The translations under genes and the position numbers were made by a program. Positions 1 to 10,643 of a stretch of 64,000 nt of DNA are shown here, piece after piece (within the stretch, counting starts at the first letter, position 1; every line of letters begins with the position of its first letter). Source of the stretch: Cupriavidus gilardii (GTDB taxonomy: Bacteria > Pseudomonadota > Gammaproteobacteria > Burkholderiales > Burkholderiaceae); assembly GCF_008801915.1 (NCBI RefSeq), contig NZ_VZOV01000006.1, positions 124,001 through 188,000 on the forward strand. The letters are read 5' to 3'. The notes under the pieces were generated by a model. That model was not told where the DNA came from. It ran no database searches and saw nothing but the letters and a program-made list of their open reading frames with translations.

Positions 1-63
1 CTGGACGGTGAGCTCGACACGCCGCCGATGCGCAAGCTGCTTGGCCTGCTGCGCTCGGTGTGA
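1..63 (+). CDS. sdhE: Probable SdhE (succinate dehydrogenase assembly factor), C-terminal end only
   Basis: Only the last 20 codons are in the window (ending PMRKLLGLLRSV, then TGA). The assignment rests mainly on position: in Burkholderiaceae the small FAD-assembly factor SdhE follows the sdh genes and precedes gltA by a few dozen bases, as here (42 bp gap). The fragment is too short to show the diagnostic RGxxE motif of the family. Another small protein cannot be excluded. Confidence 0.55.
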   Translation: MDGELDTPPMRKLLGLLRSV

Positions 64-105
64 GTTTGGTCAACACTATTATTCTTAGCATTTGAAGGAA
101 CCGAC

Positions 106-1407
106 ATGACGCCGTCCGATGTGAAAGCCACGCTATCGTTCTCCGATGGGTCCCCCAGCGTCGAGCTGCCGATCTACAAGGGTACCGTCGGCCCGGACGT
201 GATCGACATCCGCAAGCTGTACGGCCAGACCGGCAAGTTCACCTACGACCCGGGTTTCATGTCGACGGCCTCCTGCAATTCCCGCATCACCTATATCGAC
301 GGTGACAAGGGCGAACTGCTGTACCGCGGCTATCCGATCGAGCAACTGGCCGAGAAGTGCGACTTCCTCGAAGTCTGCTACCTGCTGCTCAAGGGCGAAC
401 TGCCCAACGCCAAGCAGAAGGAAGAATTCGTCGGCCGCGTGATGAACCACACGATGGTTCACGAGCAGATGCAGTTCTTCATGCGGGGCTTCCGCCGCGA
501 CGCGCACCCGATGGCCGTGCTGACCGGCCTGGTGGGCGGCATGTCCGCGTTCTATCACGACGCGATGGACATCAACGATCCGCACCAGCGCGAAATCTCG
601 GCGATCCGCCTGATCGCCAAGATGCCGACTCTGGTCGCGATGTCCTACAAGTACAACATCGGCCAGCCGTACATCTACCCGCAGAACGACCTGTCGTACA
701 CCGGCAACTTCATGCGCATGATGTTCGCCACGCCGTGCGCGCCGTTCCAGGTCAACCCGGTGCTCGAGCGCGCGCTGGACCGCATCTTCATCCTGCATGC
801 CGACCACGAGCAGAACGCGTCGACCTCGACCGTGCGCCTGGCCGGTTCGTCGGGCACCAACCCGTTCGCGGCGATCGCCTCGGGCGTGGCCTGCCTGTGG
901 GGCCCGGCTCACGGCGGCGCCAACGAAGCGGCGCTGAACATGCTGGAAGAGATCGGCAGCGTCGACAACATCGGCGAGTTCATCAAGCAGGTCAAGGACA
1001 AGAACTCGGGCGTGCGCCTGATGGGCTTCGGCCACCGCGTCTACAAGAACTACGACCCGCGCGCCAAGCTGATGCGCGAGACCTGCCACGAGGTGCTCAA
1101 CGAGCTGGGCCTGCACAACGACCCGCTGTTCAAGCTGGCGATGGAGCTGGAAAAGATCGCGCTGGAAGACGAGTACTTCGTCAGCCGCAAGCTGTACCCG
1201 AATGTCGACTTCTACTCGGGCATCGTGCAGCGCGCGCTGGGCATCCCGACCTCGATGTTCACCTGCATCTTTGCGCTGGCCCGCACCGTGGGCTGGATCT
1301 CGCAGTGGGAAGAGATGATCACCGATCCGGAGTACAAGATCGGCCGTCCGCGTCAGCTGTTCAACGGCGCCGCGACCCGCGACGTGCCGGAGATGGGCAA
1401 GCGCTGA
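106..1407 (+). CDS. gltA: Citrate synthase (type II, hexameric)
   Basis: GltA condenses oxaloacetate with acetyl-CoA to citrate, the entry step of the TCA cycle, in the cytoplasm. The 433-residue length fits the proteobacterial hexameric type. Catalytic residues can be placed by family motifs: His269 in GPAHGG, His310 in GFGHRVYK and Asp368 in NVDFYSG, each about five residues later than in the E. coli enzyme. The ATG is preceded by a GAAGGAA ribosome site at 94-100. The gene follows probable sdhE and is closed by a strong terminator 27 bp after its stop, so it is probably the last gene of the succinate dehydrogenase/citrate synthase unit. Confidence 0.97.
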   Translation: MTPSDVKATLSFSDGSPSVELPIYKGTVGPDVIDIRKLYGQTGKFTYDPGFMSTASCNSRITYIDGDKGELLYRGYPIEQLAEKCDFLEVCYLLLKGELPNAKQKEEFVGRVMNHTMVHEQMQFFMRGFRRDAHPMAVLTGLVGGMSAFYHDAMDINDPHQREISAIRLIAKMPTLVAMSYKYNIGQPYIYPQNDLSYTGNFMRMMFATPCAPFQVNPVLERALDRIFILHADHEQNASTSTVRLAGSSGTNPFAAIASGVACLWGPAHGGANEAALNMLEEIGSVDNIGEFIKQVKDKNSGVRLMGFGHRVYKNYDPRAKLMRETCHEVLNELGLHNDPLFKLAMELEKIALEDEYFVSRKLYPNVDFYSGIVQRALGIPTSMFTCIFALARTVGWISQWEEMITDPEYKIGRPRQLFNGAATRDVPEMGKR

Positions 1408-1433
1408 TCCGCGCCTTTCCTCCCGCGCCGAAG

Positions 1434-1466
1434 AACGCCCCGTGCCCCGCACGGGGCGTTTTTTTT
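1434..1466 (+). terminator. Rho-independent terminator of gltA
   Basis: A perfect 12-bp stem (1434-1445 with 1449-1460) encloses a 3-base CCC loop and runs into eight T residues (1459-1466). It lies 27 bp after the gltA stop and separates gltA from the chemoreceptor gene. Confidence 0.95.
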
Positions 1467-1606
1467 GCGCCGAACTTGCTCCGCGGATTTCTGAACGGGG
1501 ATTTGCCCCTACTGATTTGTCCCTACTCAACCCCTTCGTCCGGCGCGCCGTAAATCGATGCAGCAATCGTCTGCTTCCGGCCCATAAAAAGAGAAGGGGT
1601 ATTCAC

Positions 1607-3406
1607 ATGTTTGCCTCGCTGCGCGCGCGCATCGTTGGATTTTCGGTGGCCATCGTCGTCGTCGCGCTGGTCTGCAACGCCCTGGTCAATCATCTGGTTG
1701 CCTCCCGCTACAACGACGAAGCCATCCGCAACAACTTGCGCGCGGTGCAGGCCGGCCATGTCGATGCGATCGCCGAATGGGTGTCCGCCCACACGGCGAG
1801 CATGGCCGCGCTGCACGAGGCCGCGCTGCAGGACGACCCGGGTCCGGTGCTGAAGCTGATCGTCGAGGCTGGCGGGTTTCTGAACACCTTCGTCGGCTAC
1901 CCCGACAAACGCCACCATTTTTCCAATCCCGAGAGCGTCAAGCCGGGCTTCGACCCGACCTCGCGGCCGTGGTACAAGCTCGCCTCGGCCGCGGGCAAGC
2001 CGGTGGTTACCCCGCCTTATGTGTCGGCCAGTACCGGCAAGATGGTGGTGACGTTCGCGGTGCCGATCATCCGCGACGGCAGCCTGCGGGCGGTGGTCGG
2101 CGGCAATGTGCCGATGGACGGCGTCGTCGAGAACGTGCGTTCGATCCATCCGACCCCGAGCAGCTTCGGCATCCTGGTGGCGCGCAACGGCCAGATCGTC
2201 GCGTATGGCGAGGACAAGCTGATGCTCAAGCCGATCGGCGAACTGATTCCCGGCCTGGACGGCGACAAGCTGGCCGCGCAACTGGGCATCGACACGCCGA
2301 TGGAGGTGATGGTCGGCGACGAGGCCAAGCTGCTGGGCGTGACGGCGGTGCCGGGCACCGACTGGATGGCGGTGATCGCGCTGGACAAGGCCGAGGCCAC
2401 CGCCGGCATGCGCTCGGTGCTGCTCGCCTCGGTGATCTCGCTGGTGGTGGTGGCGCTGGCCGCCGCGCTGATCATGGCGGCCGTCACCGCGGTCTCGTTC
2501 CGTCGCCTGTCGTCGATCCGCGATGCGATGGCGGCCATCGGCAGCGGCGACGGCGACCTGACGCGCCGGCTGCCGGCGCAGGGCAAGGACGAGGTGGCGC
2601 AGATCGCCGGCGCCTTCAACGCCTTCGCCGACAAGCTGGTCGGCGTGATGCGGCAGATCCGCGATGCCAGCGAGGCCGTGCACGGCGCCGCCAACGAGAT
2701 CGCCGCCGGCAATGCCGACCTGTCGCGCCGCACCGAATCGGCGGCCGCGAGCCTGCAGCAGACCGCCGCGTCGATGGAGCAGATCACGGCCACCGTCGGG
2801 CAGTCGGAGGCCTCGGCCCGCGCCGCCGAGCGCTCTTCGGTCCAGGCCAAGCAGGTCGCCGACGAGGGCGGCCACGCGATCCAGGCCGCGGTGCAGACCA
2901 TGGGCGACGTGCAGCAGGCGGCGGTCAAGGTGTCGGACATCACCGGCGTGATCGACGGCATCGCGTTCCAGACCAATATCCTCGCGCTGAATGCGGCCGT
3001 GGAAGCGGCGCGCGCCGGCGAGCAGGGGCGGGGCTTCGCGGTGGTGGCGGGCGAGGTGCGCTCGCTGGCGCAGCGCAGCTCGCAGGCGGCAAGGGAGATC
3101 AAGACACTGATCGAGTCGACGGTCAGCAGCGTCAACGCGGGCTCCGAGCAGGTGGAGCGCAGCGGCAGCACCATGCGCGAGATCGTCGGCAACGTGAACA
3201 GCGTGTCGCAGGTGATCTCGGAAATCCTGCATGCGGCGCAGGAGCAGACGCGCGGCATCCAGGAGGTCAACGCCGCGGTGGGGCAGCTCGACCAGATGGT
3301 CCAGCAGAACGCGGCACTGGTGGAAGAGTCGACCGCGGCGGCGGCGATGCTGCAGGACCAGGCGGGCCGGCTGGCCGGCGTGGTGCGGACTTTCCGGCTC
3401 GATTGA
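1607..3406 (+). CDS. Methyl-accepting chemotaxis protein (dCache-type sensor, HAMP, MCP signalling domain)
   Basis: This is a 599-residue transmembrane chemoreceptor that should relay ligand binding to CheA/CheW. The first transmembrane helix is at about residues 8-30. A periplasmic sensor of about 240 residues follows, with a Cache-like pattern ([16 protein letters not shown]). The second helix is at about 270-297, then a HAMP domain (about 297-350) and the signalling domain. The conserved hairpin tip, [20 protein letters not shown], lies near residues 449-468. There is no C-terminal NWETF-like pentapeptide, so CheR/CheB docking through that tail is not expected. The open frame extends 55 codons upstream, but the ATG at 1607 has a GAGAAGGGG ribosome site (1591-1599) and begins directly before the first helix. 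The ligand is unknown. Confidence 0.93.
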   Translation: MFASLRARIVGFSVAIVVVALVCNALVNHLVASRYNDEAIRNNLRAVQAGHVDAIAEWVSAHTASMAALHEAALQDDPGPVLKLIVEAGGFLNTFVGYPDKRHHFSNPESVKPGFDPTSRPWYKLASAAGKPVVTPPYVSASTGKMVVTFAVPIIRDGSLRAVVGGNVPMDGVVENVRSIHPTPSSFGILVARNGQIVAYGEDKLMLKPIGELIPGLDGDKLAAQLGIDTPMEVMVGDEAKLLGVTAVPGTDWMAVIALDKAEATAGMRSVLLASVISLVVVALAAALIMAAVTAVSFRRLSSIRDAMAAIGSGDGDLTRRLPAQGKDEVAQIAGAFNAFADKLVGVMRQIRDASEAVHGAANEIAAGNADLSRRTESAAASLQQTAASMEQITATVGQSEASARAAERSSVQAKQVADEGGHAIQAAVQTMGDVQQAAVKVSDITGVIDGIAFQTNILALNAAVEAARAGEQGRGFAVVAGEVRSLAQRSSQAAREIKTLIESTVSSVNAGSEQVERSGSTMREIVGNVNSVSQVISEILHAAQEQTRGIQEVNAAVGQLDQMVQQNAALVEESTAAAAMLQDQAGRLAGVVRTFRLD

Positions 3407-3442
3407 AGGGGGCCGGGGGCGGCCTGCGCGGCGCCTTGTCGA

Positions 3443-3472
3443 CGAAAACGCCGCGAAAAAACGGCGTTTTCG
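3443..3472 (+). terminator. Hairpin terminator after the chemoreceptor gene
   Basis: An 11-bp perfect stem (3443-3453 with 3462-3472) encloses an 8-base A-rich loop. The T-run is inside the right arm, so it reads as a terminator-like hairpin of moderate strength, 36 bp after the stop. Confidence 0.6.
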
Positions 3473-3529
3473 CCATCCGCGAAATCCCCCTTTCGCCAAT
3501 CACATTACATCGGCGCCGGCGGCAAACCC

Positions 3530-3556
3530 TTGTTTCGCCGGGCTTTCCGGCATAAT
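3530..3556 (+). promoter_or_regulatory. Possible sigma-70 promoter of leuCDB
   Basis: TTGTTT (3530-3535) and CATAAT (3551-3556) are 15 bp apart, a little short of the ideal 17. They sit about 130 bp before leuC and after the hairpin that ends the preceding gene. No run of leucine codons or obvious attenuator was seen in the leader. Confidence 0.35.
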
Positions 3557-3685
3557 TCCCCCCGAAGTCAAGCAAACGCAGCCACGCAGCCCCGCGCTGC
3601 CTTCGACGCTGCGAAGACCTCCTCCCCGCAACTTCTATCAGCGGTGCCGGCCCGCTTCGGCGAGGCTGTCGCCGCCCCCCGCGAC

Positions 3686-5095
3686 ATGGCCAAGACGCTC
3701 TACGACAAACTCTGGGACGACCATACCGTGCACGTCGAGGAAGACGGCACCACGCTGCTCTATATCGACCGGCACCTGCTGCACGAGGTGACCAGCCCGC
3801 AGGCGTTCGAAGGGCTGAAGCTGGCCGAGCGGCCGGTGTGGCGCATCAGCGCGAACCTGGCGGTGTCGGACCACAACGTGCCGACCACCGACCGCAGCCA
3901 CGGCATCGCCGACCCGATCTCGAAGCTGCAGGTCGACACGCTGGACGCCAACTGCGACGCCTACGGCATCACGCAGTTCAAGATGAACGATCATCGCCAG
4001 GGCATCGTGCACGTGATCGGACCGGAGCAGGGCGCGACGCTGCCGGGCATGACGGTGGTCTGCGGCGACTCGCACACCAGCACGCACGGCGCCTTCGGCG
4101 CGCTGGCGCACGGCATCGGCACCTCCGAGGTCGAGCACGTGCTGGCCACGCAGACGCTGCTGGGCAAGAAGGCGAAGAACATGCTGGTCAAGGTCGAGGG
4201 CAAGCTGCCGCGCGGCTGCACCGCGAAGGACATCGTGCTGGCGATCATCGGCAAGATCGGCACCGCGGGCGGCACCGGCTACACGATCGAGTTCGCCGGC
4301 TCGGCGATCCGCGACCTGACGATGGAAGGGCGCATGACCGTCTGCAACATGGCGATCGAAGCGGGCGCGCGCGCCGGCCTGATCGCCGTCGACGACGTCA
4401 CGCTGGAATACGTCAAGGGCCGCCCCTACGCGCCGCAGGGCGCCGAGTGGGAGCAGGCGGTCGCCTACTGGCGCACGCTGCATTCGGACCCGGGCGCGCA
4501 TTTCGACCGCGTGGTCGAGCTGCGTGCCGAGGAAGTGCGTCCGCAGGTCACCTGGGGCACCTCGCCCGAGATGGTGATCAGCATCGAGGACCGCATTCCC
4601 GATCCCGACAAGGAGAAGGATCCGAACAAGCGCAACGCGATCGAACGCGCGCTGCAGTACATGGGCCTGCAGCCGAACGTGCCGATCCAGGACGTGCGCA
4701 TCGACAAGGTCTTCATCGGCTCGTGCACCAACAGCCGGATCGAGGACATGCGCGCCGCCGCCTGGGTGGTGCAGAAGCTGGGCCGCCGCATCGCCTCGAA
4801 CGTCAAGCTGGCGATGGTGGTGCCGGGCTCGGGCCTGGTCAAGGAGCAGGCCGAGCGCGAAGGGCTGGACAAGGTCTTCAAGGCCGCCGGCTTCGAATGG
4901 CGCGAGCCGGGCTGCTCGATGTGCCTGGCGATGAATGCCGACCGGCTCGATCCGGGCGAGCGCTGCGCCTCGACCTCGAACCGCAACTTCGAGGGCCGGC
5001 AGGGCGCCGGCGGCCGCACGCATCTGGTCAGCCCGGCGATGGCCGCGGCGGCCGCGATCGAAGGCCATTTTGTCGATATCCGCCAGCTCGGCTGA
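3686..5095 (+). CDS. leuC: 3-isopropylmalate dehydratase large subunit
   Basis: LeuC with LeuD isomerises 2-isopropylmalate to 3-isopropylmalate in leucine synthesis, using a [4Fe-4S] cluster. The protein has 469 residues, the usual length. The three cluster cysteines can be placed: Cys347 in GSCTNSR, and Cys410 and Cys413 in [10 protein letters not shown]. The aconitase signature [13 protein letters not shown] is also present. The frame is open about 50 codons further upstream, but [10 protein letters not shown] is the family N-terminus. LeuD follows after 33 bp and leuB after a further 82 bp, giving a leuCDB unit. No leuA is in the window. Confidence 0.97.
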   Translation: MAKTLYDKLWDDHTVHVEEDGTTLLYIDRHLLHEVTSPQAFEGLKLAERPVWRISANLAVSDHNVPTTDRSHGIADPISKLQVDTLDANCDAYGITQFKMNDHRQGIVHVIGPEQGATLPGMTVVCGDSHTSTHGAFGALAHGIGTSEVEHVLATQTLLGKKAKNMLVKVEGKLPRGCTAKDIVLAIIGKIGTAGGTGYTIEFAGSAIRDLTMEGRMTVCNMAIEAGARAGLIAVDDVTLEYVKGRPYAPQGAEWEQAVAYWRTLHSDPGAHFDRVVELRAEEVRPQVTWGTSPEMVISIEDRIPDPDKEKDPNKRNAIERALQYMGLQPNVPIQDVRIDKVFIGSCTNSRIEDMRAAAWVVQKLGRRIASNVKLAMVVPGSGLVKEQAEREGLDKVFKAAGFEWREPGCSMCLAMNADRLDPGERCASTSNRNFEGRQGAGGRTHLVSPAMAAAAAIEGHFVDIRQLG

Positions 5096-5128
5096 CGCCT
5101 CGCCGACCCCGGAACCAAGGACGAGACC

Positions 5129-5779
5129 ATGGAAAAGTTCACTGTACACAAGGGCCTGGTGGCGCCGCTCGATCGCGCCAACGTCGATACCGACGCGATC
5201 ATCCCCAAGCAATTCCTCAAGTCGATCAAGCGCACCGGATTCGGTCCGAACCTGTTCGACGAATGGCGCTATCTCGATGTCGGCCAGCCGGGCCAGGACA
5301 ACAGCAAGCGCCCGCTGAACCCGGACTTCGTGCTGAACCAGCCGCGCTACCAGGGCGCGTCGATCCTGCTGGCGCGCGACAACTTCGGCTGCGGCAGCTC
5401 GCGCGAGCACGCGCCGTGGGCGCTGACGCAGTACGGTTTCCGCGCGGTGATCGCGCCGAGCTTCGCCGACATCTTCTTCAACAACTGCTACAAGAACGGC
5501 CTGCTGCCGGTGGTGCTGACCGAGGCCCAGGTCGACCAGCTGTTCAACGAGACCAATGCCTTCAACGGCTACCAGCTGACCATCGACCTGGAGCGCCAGG
5601 CCGTGATCACGCCGTCGGGCGCCGGCTTCGAGTTCGACATCGCGCCGTTCCGCAAGTACTGCATGCTGAACGGCTTCGACGATATCGGCCTGACGCTGCG
5701 CCACGCGGACAAGATCCGCGCGTTCGAGGCCGAGCGCGTGGCGAAGATGCCGTGGCTGAACCACCGGCTGGTCGGCTGA
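5129..5779 (+). CDS. leuD: 3-isopropylmalate dehydratase small subunit
   Basis: LeuD is the swivel-domain partner of LeuC in leucine synthesis. The 216-residue length is typical. It shows the conserved start ([20 protein letters not shown]), the segment [12 protein letters not shown], and the substrate loop [13 protein letters not shown]. The ATG has AAGGACGAG as ribosome site. It lies between leuC and leuB. Confidence 0.97.
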   Translation: MEKFTVHKGLVAPLDRANVDTDAIIPKQFLKSIKRTGFGPNLFDEWRYLDVGQPGQDNSKRPLNPDFVLNQPRYQGASILLARDNFGCGSSREHAPWALTQYGFRAVIAPSFADIFFNNCYKNGLLPVVLTEAQVDQLFNETNAFNGYQLTIDLERQAVITPSGAGFEFDIAPFRKYCMLNGFDDIGLTLRHADKIRAFEAERVAKMPWLNHRLVG

Positions 5780-5861
5780 CGCCGGCGTAGCACCGCGCAG
5801 CGCGCTGCCTGCATTGCAGGCGAACCGCAACGAACCGAAACGACAACAAGGCAAACACAGC

Positions 5862-6929
5862 ATGAAGATCGCAGTCCTGCCGGGCGACGGCATCGGCCCC
5901 GAGATCGTCGAACAGGCCGTCAAGGTCCTGAACGCGCTCGACGAGAAGTTCGAGATGGAAACCGCGCCGGTGGGCGGCGCCGGTTACGAGGCCAAGGGCC
6001 ATCCGCTGCCCGAGGAGACGCTGAAGCTCGCGCAGCAGGCCGACGCGATCCTGTTCGGCGCGGTGGGCGACTGGAAGTACGACAGCCTGGAGCGCGCGCT
6101 GCGCCCCGAGCAGGCGATCCTGGGCCTGCGCAAGCATCTGCAGCTGTTCGCCAACTTCCGCCCGGCGATCTGCTATCCCGAGCTGACCGGCGCCTCGAGC
6201 CTGAAGCCGGAGCTGGTCGCGGGCCTGGACATCCTGATCGTGCGCGAGCTGAACGGCGACATCTACTTCGGCCAGCCGCGCGGCGTGCGCACGGCGACCG
6301 ACGGGCTGTTCCCCGGCGCGCGCGAGGGCTTCGACACGATGCGCTACAGCGAGCCGGAAATCCGCCGCATCGCCCACGTCGCGTTCCAGGCCGCGGCCAA
6401 GCGCGGCAAGAAGCTGTGCAGCGTCGACAAGGCCAACGTGCTGGAGACCTTCCAGTTCTGGAAGGACATCATGATCGAGGTGTCGAAGGAATATCCGGAC
6501 GTCGAGCTGTCGCACATGTACGTCGACAACGCCGCGATGCAGCTGGTCAAGGCGCCCAAGAGCTTCGACGTGATCGTCACCGGCAACATGTTCGGCGACA
6601 TCCTGTCGGACGAGGCCGCGATGCTGACGGGCTCGATCGGCATGCTGCCGTCGGCGTCACTGGACGCCAACAACAAGGGCCTGTACGAGCCCTCGCACGG
6701 CTCGGCGCCGGACATCGCCGGCAAGGGCGTCGCCAACCCGCTGGCGACCATCCTGTCGGCCGCGATGATGCTGCGCTATTCGCTGAACAAGGCCGAGCAG
6801 GCCGACCGCATCGAAAACGCCGTCAAGACCGTGCTGGCCCAGGGCTACCGCACCGCGGACATCCTGACGCCGGGCTGCAGGCAGGTCGGCACCCGCGAGA
6901 TGGGCGAGGCGGTGCTGGCGGCGCTGTAA
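5862..6929 (+). CDS. leuB: 3-isopropylmalate dehydrogenase
   Basis: LeuB oxidises and decarboxylates 3-isopropylmalate with NAD+ to 2-ketoisocaproate, the third step of the leucine branch. The 355-residue protein begins [15 protein letters not shown], the family N-terminus, so the ATG at 5862 is preferred to an upstream in-frame CTG/ATG-type start. The isocitrate/isopropylmalate dehydrogenase signature spans [14 protein letters not shown] followed by [11 protein letters not shown]. The arginine-rich substrate region ([15 protein letters not shown]) is present. It is the last gene of the leuCDB group. Confidence 0.97.
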   Translation: MKIAVLPGDGIGPEIVEQAVKVLNALDEKFEMETAPVGGAGYEAKGHPLPEETLKLAQQADAILFGAVGDWKYDSLERALRPEQAILGLRKHLQLFANFRPAICYPELTGASSLKPELVAGLDILIVRELNGDIYFGQPRGVRTATDGLFPGAREGFDTMRYSEPEIRRIAHVAFQAAAKRGKKLCSVDKANVLETFQFWKDIMIEVSKEYPDVELSHMYVDNAAMQLVKAPKSFDVIVTGNMFGDILSDEAAMLTGSIGMLPSASLDANNKGLYEPSHGSAPDIAGKGVANPLATILSAAMMLRYSLNKAEQADRIENAVKTVLAQGYRTADILTPGCRQVGTREMGEAVLAAL

Positions 6930-7371
6930 GGAATCCGGGCGCGGGTTGCCCTCGCCCCGACCGTCTTCCGCGGGCGGGAGAGGGAGCACTCCAGCGGCAC
7001 GCATCGATGCCTGCGGTGTTCTCTCCGCTGCCGCGCGCGGCAGAGGGACCGGGAGGGGGCGGGGGAGAGCGGGCCAGGGGAGAGGAGCAGCCCCCGACCC
7101 TCGCCACAGCCCCAGCCCAACCCCGCAAAATCGTGTAGACTGCGCCGATGCCCCGAATCGCCCGATTCCTCCCGACGGAAATTGCCTCGCCGGCCGCTTT
7201 GCGCGCCACGGCGGGCGCGGGTGCGCGCGGCGCCATCACCGCAACGACGATTAAAACCATTATCAAAACCACGATCGCCTAGATCGTTCGTCGTGCCTGC
7301 CCGTCTTCCCCGCGCAGCCACGCCGGGCGAGGAAAATGCGGGGAAGTTTTCAATCACATCCGAGGTTAGTC
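6930..7371 (+). other. Intergenic region leuB-asd (442 bp)
   Basis: No gene is supported here. The first part (about 6944-7092) holds a degenerate copy of the CTCTCCCGC-type inverted repeats seen at two other places in the window. The second part is less GC-rich and has a small perfect inverted repeat, ACGATC/GATCGT (7271-7276 and 7282-7287) about 85 bp before asd, which could be an operator or chance. A TAGACT element at 7136-7141 might be a -10 box, but no good -35 was found. Confidence 0.5.
6944..7092. repeat. Degenerate intergenic inverted repeat (CTCTCCCGC family)
   Basis: The segment is rich in CCCTCGCCCC, GGGCGGGAGAGGG and GGGGAGAGC strings in both orientations. It resembles the better-preserved elements at 16486-16606 and 21029-21151, but the arms are eroded. 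It carries no open frame with coding character. Confidence 0.45.
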
Positions 7372-8508
7372 ATGATTGTAGGTCTCGTCGGTTGGCGAGG
7401 AATGGTCGGCAGCGTGCTGATGCAACGCATGCAGGAAGAGCGCGACTTCGACCATATCGAGCCGGTTTTCTTCAGCACGTCCAACGCAGGCGGCAAGGCG
7501 CCGGCGATGGCCAAGAACGAAACCACGCTGCAGGACGCCAACGACATCGAAGCGCTCAAGCGCTGCGACGTCGTGCTGACCGCCCAGGGCGGGGACTACA
7601 CCAACGAGGTCTTCCCGAAGCTGCGGGCCGCCGGCTGGAAGGGCTACTGGATCGACGCGGCCTCGTCGCTGCGGATGAAGGACGACGCGATCATCGTGCT
7701 CGATCCGGTCAACCAGGGTGTGATCAAGGACGCGCTGTCCAAGGGCGTCAAGAATTTCATCGGTGGCAACTGCACGGTCAGCTGCATGCTGATGGGCCTG
7801 GGCGGGCTGTTCCAGCACGACCTGGTCGAGTGGATGACCTCGATGACCTACCAGGCCGCCTCGGGCGGTGGCGCCCAGCACATGCGCGAGCTGCTGACCC
7901 AGTTCGGCACGCTGAACGCCGCGGTCAAGCCGCTGCTGGATGACCCGGCCTCGGCGATCCTGGAAATCGACCGCACCATCCTGGCGACCCAGCACGGCCT
8001 GTCCGCCGACGAAACCAAGCAGTTCGGCGTGCCGCTGGCCGGCAACCTGATTCCCTGGATCGACAAGGACCTGGGCAATGGCGTGTCGCGCGAGGAATGG
8101 AAGGGCGGCGCCGAGACCAACAAGATCCTGGGCCGCGGCGACGGTTTCCTCGGCGCCACCGGCGCCACGCCGATCGCGGTCGACGGGCTGTGCGTGCGCA
8201 TCGGCGCGATGCGCTGCCACTCGCAGGCGCTGACCATCAAGCTGCGCCGCGACGTGCCGCTGGACGAGATCGAAGGCATGCTGGCCGCCCATAACCCGTG
8301 GGCCAAGGTCGTGCCGAACACCCGCGAAGCCAGCATGACCGACCTGACGCCGGCCGCCGTGACCGGCACGCTGACGATCCCGGTCGGCCGCCTGCGCAAG
8401 ATGCAGATGGGCGGCGAATACCTGTCGGCGTTCACCGTCGGCGACCAGCTGCTGTGGGGCGCCGCCGAACCGCTGCGCCGCATGCTGCGGATCCTGATCG
8501 AGAGCTGA
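7372..8508 (+). CDS. asd: Aspartate-semialdehyde dehydrogenase
   Basis: Asd reduces aspartyl phosphate to aspartate semialdehyde with NADPH, the branch point for lysine/diaminopimelate, threonine and methionine. The protein has 378 residues, the Gram-negative type. The N-terminal nucleotide loop is [13 protein letters not shown], and the catalytic cysteine is Cys134 in GNCTVSC. The frame is open 12 codons upstream, but [10 protein letters not shown] is the family start. The position between leuB and fimV matches the Cupriavidus/Ralstonia arrangement. Confidence 0.97.
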   Translation: MIVGLVGWRGMVGSVLMQRMQEERDFDHIEPVFFSTSNAGGKAPAMAKNETTLQDANDIEALKRCDVVLTAQGGDYTNEVFPKLRAAGWKGYWIDAASSLRMKDDAIIVLDPVNQGVIKDALSKGVKNFIGGNCTVSCMLMGLGGLFQHDLVEWMTSMTYQAASGGGAQHMRELLTQFGTLNAAVKPLLDDPASAILEIDRTILATQHGLSADETKQFGVPLAGNLIPWIDKDLGNGVSREEWKGGAETNKILGRGDGFLGATGATPIAVDGLCVRIGAMRCHSQALTIKLRRDVPLDEIEGMLAAHNPWAKVVPNTREASMTDLTPAAVTGTLTIPVGRLRKMQMGGEYLSAFTVGDQLLWGAAEPLRRMLRILIES

Positions 8509-8581
8509 TCGCTTGCCGATCGGCTGACGTGGCGTTGCGGCGAGCCGACATCCTGGCCGCCGCGCCGCCACCCGCTGGCCA

Positions 8582-8609
8582 ACGACGCCGCGCCGATGCG
8601 CGGCGTCGT
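8582..8609 (+). terminator. Hairpin after asd
   Basis: A perfect 11-bp GC-rich stem (8582-8592 with 8599-8609) has a 6-base loop and is followed by CGTTT. The T-run is short, so termination may be partial, letting some transcription continue to fimV. Confidence 0.6.
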
Positions 8610-8621
8610 CGTTTCCGGACA

Positions 8622-8649
8622 TTGTCCGGTCGGGGTCTTGGGTCACAAT
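8622..8649 (+). promoter_or_regulatory. Possible promoter of fimV
   Basis: TTGTCC (8622-8627) and CACAAT (8644-8649) are 16 bp apart, about 50 bp before the fimV GTG and just after the asd hairpin. The boxes are imperfect. Confidence 0.35.
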
Positions 8650-8701
8650 ACCGTGCTTTCGCGCGATCGCCCGTCGAACCCCTACCCCGCATGAGGTACC
8701 A

Positions 8702-10633
8702 GTGAGCCACCATCGCCGCCTCCCCACGACAGAGCACCCACACCGCCCGCCTCGTCCGCACGGCCCAAGCCGGCCGCGCCGCCACGCGCTGGCGGCCGCC
8801 GTCCTCGGCGTGCTGCTGAGCCAGGCGCTGCTGCCTGCGCCCGCCGAAGCGGCGTCGCTGGGATCGCTGCAGGTGCGCTCGGCGCAGGGCCAGCCGCTGC
8901 AGGCCGAGATCGAGCTGCGCGACGTCGCGGCCGGGGAGGGCGAGGGCTTGACGCTGGCGCTGGCCTCGCCCCAGGCCTATGCGGCGGCGGGACTGACCTA
9001 TCCGGCGGGGGCCGGCGGGCTGCAGATCCAGCTGGCGCGCAACGCCGACGGCCGCCATGTGGCCCTGCTGCGCTCGGCGCAGCCGATCGGCGAGAACTTC
9101 ATCGATCTGCTGCTGGAGCTGCGCGGGCCGGGCGGGGCGACGGGGACGGGCGGGGCGATCGGGACGTCTGCCACGACAACGCGGGCCTACACCGTGCTGC
9201 TGGCCGCGCCACCGGCCGATCCCGCCATCGCGGCGCAGCCCGACACCGGCGCAGCGCCGCTGGTGCAGGCCGCCACGCCGGAGCCGGCCGCGCCGGCGGC
9301 CGCCACTGCCGTGGAGCAGCGGCCCGCGGCCGCGAACTCCGCAGCAAAGCCGGCCACGAAGCCGGCCACAACGCCGCCCGCGGTGGCCGGCGGCAGCTAC
9401 ACGGTCCGCCGCGGCGACCATCTGTACGGCATCGCGCGCGAACTGGTGCAGCAGCGCGACGCCGTCTCCCTCGATCAAATGGTGGTCGCGCTGTACCGCG
9501 CCAATCGCGACGCCTTCATCGCCGGCAACATGAACCGGCTGAAGGCGGGCGCGGTGCTGTCGCTGCCGTCGGCGCAACAGTCCGGATCGATCGCCGGGCC
9601 GGAGGCGCGCCGCGAGATCGTCGCGCATACCCGCGCCTTCGATGCCTACCGCAACCGGCTGGCCGATGCGGCCGCGGCGATGCAGGTGCAGCCGCAGAGC
9701 GGCCAGCAGCAGCGCGGGCAGATCACCGCGCGGGTGCGCGACGCCGCCGTGCCGGAGCAGGCCCGCGATGAGCTGCGGCTCAGCAAGCCGGAGGCGGGCG
9801 CCGTGGCGCCCAGCGGCGAGACCGCCGAGGCGAAGCTCGCGCGCGAGCGCCAGTTGCGCGAGGCGGAGGAGCGCCTGACGCAGTTGCGCAAGAACGTTGG
9901 CGACATGCAGCGCCTGCTCGAGATGAAGAGCGCCGAGCTGGCCAGGCTGGGGCAGGACGGGCAGGGTGCTTCTCAGCCGCAGCCGCAGCCGCAGACGCAG
10001 ACGCAGACGCAGGCGCAGGGCGCCAGCACGCCGGCGGCCCCCGCCGCGGTCGCATCAGCGACGCAGCCCGCCGCGGCTGCGCCGGCGATGTCCGCAACGG
10101 CCGCACCGGCCGCCGCCGCCTCGGCGCCCGCCAATTCGCCGCGGCACGCCTCGTCCTCGTGGTTCGACACGCTGCTGCAGAGCCCCTGGACGCTGCCCGG
10201 CGGGGGCCTGGCGATCGCACTGCTGGGCGGCTATGCGCTGTACCGCCGTCAGCGCCGGCCGCTGGCCGGGCAGGCGGGGGCGCCGGCGACGCCGGCCGGC
10301 GACGATATCCTGGCCGGTGCGCCGGTCGCGCTGACCGGACTGAGCCTGCCGCTCGACGCCTTCCCGGCGCCCGCCGGCGACCAGCCGATCGCCGCGCCGG
10401 CGTCCGCGGCGCAGGCGTTCGCCGAAGTTCCGACAGAGGCTGATGACGGTCAGGACATCGAGCCTGACGAGCCGCACGCCCCGCGCACGACCGCGCCCCG
10501 TCCGCTGGCCTTCGACCTCGGCGGAATCTCGCTCGATCTCGATGGCGGCGATGCCGGCAACCGTTCCGCCAAGGGCTCGCCTGATATCATGGCGCCCCCC
10601 GATACGTCCCCCGGCACGCCGCCTCGTCCGTGA
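8702..10633 (+). CDS. fimV: FimV-like inner-membrane hub protein with LysM domain (short C-terminal tail)
   Basis: FimV organises the cell pole and supports type IV pili and twitching in related bacteria. The GTG start gives a 643-residue protein with a signal peptide (about 25-50, ending APAEA). The FimV N-terminal domain follows ([19 protein letters not shown]). A LysM-type domain ([16 protein letters not shown]) lies at about 230-290, a coiled coil at about 370-420, a Gln/Pro/Thr repeat near 425-440 and a membrane helix at about 497-515. Only about 125 residues follow the helix, and the C-terminal TPR/FimV domain usual in longer homologues is not evident. It lies between asd and truA, as in Ralstonia/Cupriavidus. 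Confidence 0.85.
   Translation: MSHHRRLPTTEHPHRPPRPHGPSRPRRHALAAAVLGVLLSQALLPAPAEAASLGSLQVRSAQGQPLQAEIELRDVAAGEGEGLTLALASPQAYAAAGLTYPAGAGGLQIQLARNADGRHVALLRSAQPIGENFIDLLLELRGPGGATGTGGAIGTSATTTRAYTVLLAAPPADPAIAAQPDTGAAPLVQAATPEPAAPAAATAVEQRPAAANSAAKPATKPATTPPAVAGGSYTVRRGDHLYGIARELVQQRDAVSLDQMVVALYRANRDAFIAGNMNRLKAGAVLSLPSAQQSGSIAGPEARREIVAHTRAFDAYRNRLADAAAAMQVQPQSGQQQRGQITARVRDAAVPEQARDELRLSKPEAGAVAPSGETAEAKLARERQLREAEERLTQLRKNVGDMQRLLEMKSAELARLGQDGQGASQPQPQPQTQTQTQAQGASTPAAPAAVASATQPAAAAPAMSATAAPAAAASAPANSPRHASSSWFDTLLQSPWTLPGGGLAIALLGGYALYRRQRRPLAGQAGAPATPAGDDILAGAPVALTGLSLPLDAFPAPAGDQPIAAPASAAQAFAEVPTEADDGQDIEPDEPHAPRTTAPRPLAFDLGGISLDLDGGDAGNRSAKGSPDIMAPPDTSPGTPPRP
9974..10018 (+). repeat. 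In-frame hexamer repeat in fimV
   Basis: Seven and a half units of CAG(C/A/G)CG encode alternating Gln-Pro/Gln-Thr/Gln-Ala. The unit is six bases, so changes in copy number keep the frame. It lies in the low-complexity linker before the membrane helix. Confidence 0.9.
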
Positions 10634-10643
10634 TCCTGCATCC

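Noticed and set aside
133..1566. A 477-codon open frame antisense to gltA
   Set aside because: It is an Arg/His/Ala/Val-rich shadow of a well-supported gene, with no ribosome site or domain. The same holds for the long antisense frames over the chemoreceptor, leuCD, asd, folC, rmuC, fabD and lepA.
3407..3685. A leucine leader peptide and attenuator before leuC
   Set aside because: No short frame with a run of leucine codons and no alternative terminator pair was found; the hairpin at 3443-3472 belongs to the end of the preceding gene.
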